From NCBI RefSeq assembly GCF_003369915.1, contig NC_046674.1, forward strand, positions 23,625,657 through 23,689,656: a stretch of DNA of 64,000 nucleotides, written 5' to 3'. This DNA comes from Drosophila miranda. Its lineage: Eukaryota; Arthropoda; Insecta; Diptera; Drosophilidae. A program made the position numbers and the translations under genes. The notes below the pieces were generated by a model. It saw only the letters and a program-made list of their open reading frames with translations. It was not told the origin of the DNA and ran no database searches. Shown one piece after another: positions 61,954 through 64,000 of this stretch. The number at the start of each line of letters is the position of its first letter. Position 1 is the first letter of the stretch.

Positions 61954-63977
61954 CTAAAAACTTTGTAAGCATTTCATTATGGTGTCGCGCAGCTTGAGAC
62001 GCGTCGTTGGCCTCCCTCCGCAGATAATGTGAGTTTCGTTGTCCTCGAACTTGATGATAGTGTCCTCTTTGACAAGTTGTATGCTTAAAGAACCGTCTGT
62101 GCGATCCAGTTTGATGTTGGTGAAGCCATCCTGAGTTAGACGCTTCATCACAGCCTCCACATCGATGCTGCCGTACTCGTACTTTACTTTCTGGAGCACA
62201 TCCTCTTTAGTTGGCGCGGCAGCAGCCCCGGCGCTACTGCTGCTGGGCTCCTCCTGTATGTCGGCACATGGCTGGATGCAGTGCACCTTATCCTTGACTT
62301 GCAGCACGCCCGTTAGCGTTGAGAAGGTCACTCCGGCGGCCACCTCACGTGGAAATATCTTCTGCGACAGCTCATAGGTGAGGTAGATGCGGTCCAGCTT
62401 CCGCTTCAGTGGCAGCCTTAGAATCTCGCCACATTTGAAAGTTATAATCTTCTTATCAGGCTGTTCGATGAACAAATTCGGCGCCGACGGATGCGGTTTT
62501 GTGTACGCTTCTGGAATGACCAGAACATTCGGTTTCAGCTCCTTGATCAGCTTGTTGGCCTGCTGGTAGTTGAGGGCGGTGTCGATGGGACAGTAGAAGG
62601 CCTTCATGGCCAAGGGCTGGAACGGCGCTAATACTTGCAGGTAGGGAAAGTCGGGCTCCGTGAATATGATTGAGTTATTGGGATTGTTGCCCCACATTTC
62701 AATGAAGTGCACGGCATCGCCAAAACGCAGACTCGGATGTCCACAGAAGACCACGCAGGGCTGTGGAAAAATCCAGCATTATTAAATCAGCCCTTGACCA
62801 ATCTGATCTCTAATCTCACCTGCCGAAAGTCCTTACTGAATCCCTCGGAGAACACGTGATTGTAGTGCTTCAACTTGTTGTTGCGGAGGTAGAATGCGTG
62901 GGGAAAGGGATCATCCGGGAGATAAACCTTATTCTGCTTGGCAGAGCTGAGCCACTCGGCCAGGATGTTCGAATAGGCCAGGGAGCTGTCCGCCACAGGG
63001 GATATAAAGAACATGGGCACATTGTTGAGGCCAGCGTTCTCCAGATTCTGGGTGAGGCACTCGAACAGATCATACACCACGCCCGACGGATAGCAGGGTA
63101 TTAAGGCGGAGCCATTGTTTCTGATCGTCAGGGCAACGTTCATGCAAAGTTCGCCCAGTTTGGTGTCCGGATTGACTGTGGGTGCCTGCGTCAGTCCAGT
63201 CATAATAAGAACATCGGCATGCTTCAGAGCCGACTGATTGATGGGTCGCGGATGCGTCGTCAGCGTTGAGGATCCGCTAACGTAGCAAATTTTCTCATGA
63301 GCCGTGCTCAGAACCCAGTTGCTGGAGCCCAGACAGTAGCCAGAGCTGACGGGCGTGGCTATAAAGGCGCCCAGTATATCCAGCTTTTCGTCATAGCCCA
63401 TTATGGTTACTTTCAAAAGACTGCCCTGAACATCTTTCAGGCTAAAAATTGTGCGCCATTTCTTTGCCCGGAAGGCCTCGCACAGAGGACTCGGCAGCAG
63501 ATGGAGCTTCTCCTTCCAAAGGCGAGCCGTGCACGCCTTGGGGGATACTTCGATGTAGTCGACCAGTTCCTCGAGAAAAAACCGTCCGATCTGCAGCGTT
63601 GGCTCGGTGGCGTAGACTTTGCCCTTGAACCCAGTGTTCTCCGTGATGTACGGCAGAGCCAGCATATTTAGATAATTTGAGATAAGTATCACGTCCACCT
63701 CGCTGAAATCTAGCATTTTATCCATGGGCAGGTTGAACTCGGGTGTGGAGTCCACGAACACGCGGCCACAGCATTCCTTCAACTCGCCATCCAACTGTTG
63801 ATCGTGGTCGCGGCCGGGAATGAAGTTGGGCAGGGTGGACCACTTCTGACTCTGGACAAACGGCAGGGGCAGGAAGTTCAGCACTGTCTGCTCGGTAAGG
63901 CCGCAGTCGAGCATTATCCGAAGGCCCTTGAAGGTGATGATGTAGCATGGCTTGGCCAGGTCGCCGCTTAGGCAGTA
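61954..63977 (-). CDS. Integrator complex subunit 9 (5' end off the window)
   Basis: Two minus-strand exons are visible: 63977-62820 and 62760-61954, about 654 residues, all but the first few codons. The upstream exon begins after an AG at 63978-63979 with YCLSGDLAKPCYIITFKG, so the initiator exon is to the right of the window. IntS9 is a CPSF100-like, catalytically inactive metallo-beta-lactamase/beta-CASP protein that pairs with the endonuclease IntS11 in the Integrator complex, which cleaves snRNA and other nascent RNAs. Visible features are IMLDCGLTEQTVLNFLPLP, VILISNYLNMLALPYITE where active enzymes have the HxHxDH motif, SSGYCLGSSNW, the beta-CASP region ALIPCYPSGVVYDL, and the C-terminal IntS11-binding domain. 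It is convergent with IleRS-m. Confidence 0.95.
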
Positions 63978-64000
63978 CTGTGAAACAGAGAGTCATTTCC

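Overview
The window is nuclear DNA of a Drosophila species. Introns are short and GT-AG, core promoters carry DRE, Motif 1 and Motif 6 sites, and introns are full of CA, CT, CAG and CAGATA microsatellites. The gene set (Mbs, ClC-c, Tasp1, ATPsynbetaL, IleRS-m, IntS9) is the one I recall around cytological region 72D (Muller element D) of D. melanogaster. The sequence does not read like D. melanogaster itself; an obscura-group species is plausible but not shown. Splice joints were worked out by hand from phase and consensus, so some exon ends may be off by a few bases.

Layout. 1-12 kb is mostly non-coding. It holds a decayed Jockey-type LINE (about 2.88-4.83 kb, minus strand), a broken minus-strand fragment resembling the start of thread/Diap1 (about 10.4-10.67 kb), and a duplicated housekeeping-type promoter module (10.98-11.63 kb). 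11.6-44.2 kb is one large plus-strand gene, Mbs, the myosin phosphatase targeting subunit. It has about 20 coding exons, a 7.1 kb first coding intron, two alternative last exons, and an internal exon with its own ATG that seems to start a short isoform from a second promoter.

45.2-46.1 kb is a small secreted cysteine-rich gene. 47.5-48.8 kb is Tasp1 (minus), divergent from ClC-c (49.4-53.5 kb, plus). ClC-c converges on a WDR34/DYNC2I2-like dynein-2 intermediate chain gene (54.4-55.9 kb, minus), which has a candidate RFX X-box just upstream of its ATG. Next come ATPsynbetaL (56.4-58.6 kb) and IleRS-m (58.8-61.9 kb), both plus. IleRS-m converges within 52 bp on IntS9 (minus), whose first codons lie off the right edge.

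The genes do not form one pathway. They cover myosin phosphatase control, endosomal chloride/proton exchange, proteolysis by taspase, ciliary transport, mitochondrial ATP synthesis and translation, and snRNA 3'-end processing. The most interesting points are the predicted short Mbs isoform, the Diap1-like fragment, the duplicated promoter module, the X-box, and the cysteine- and lysine-rich extensions of the ATP synthase beta paralogue.
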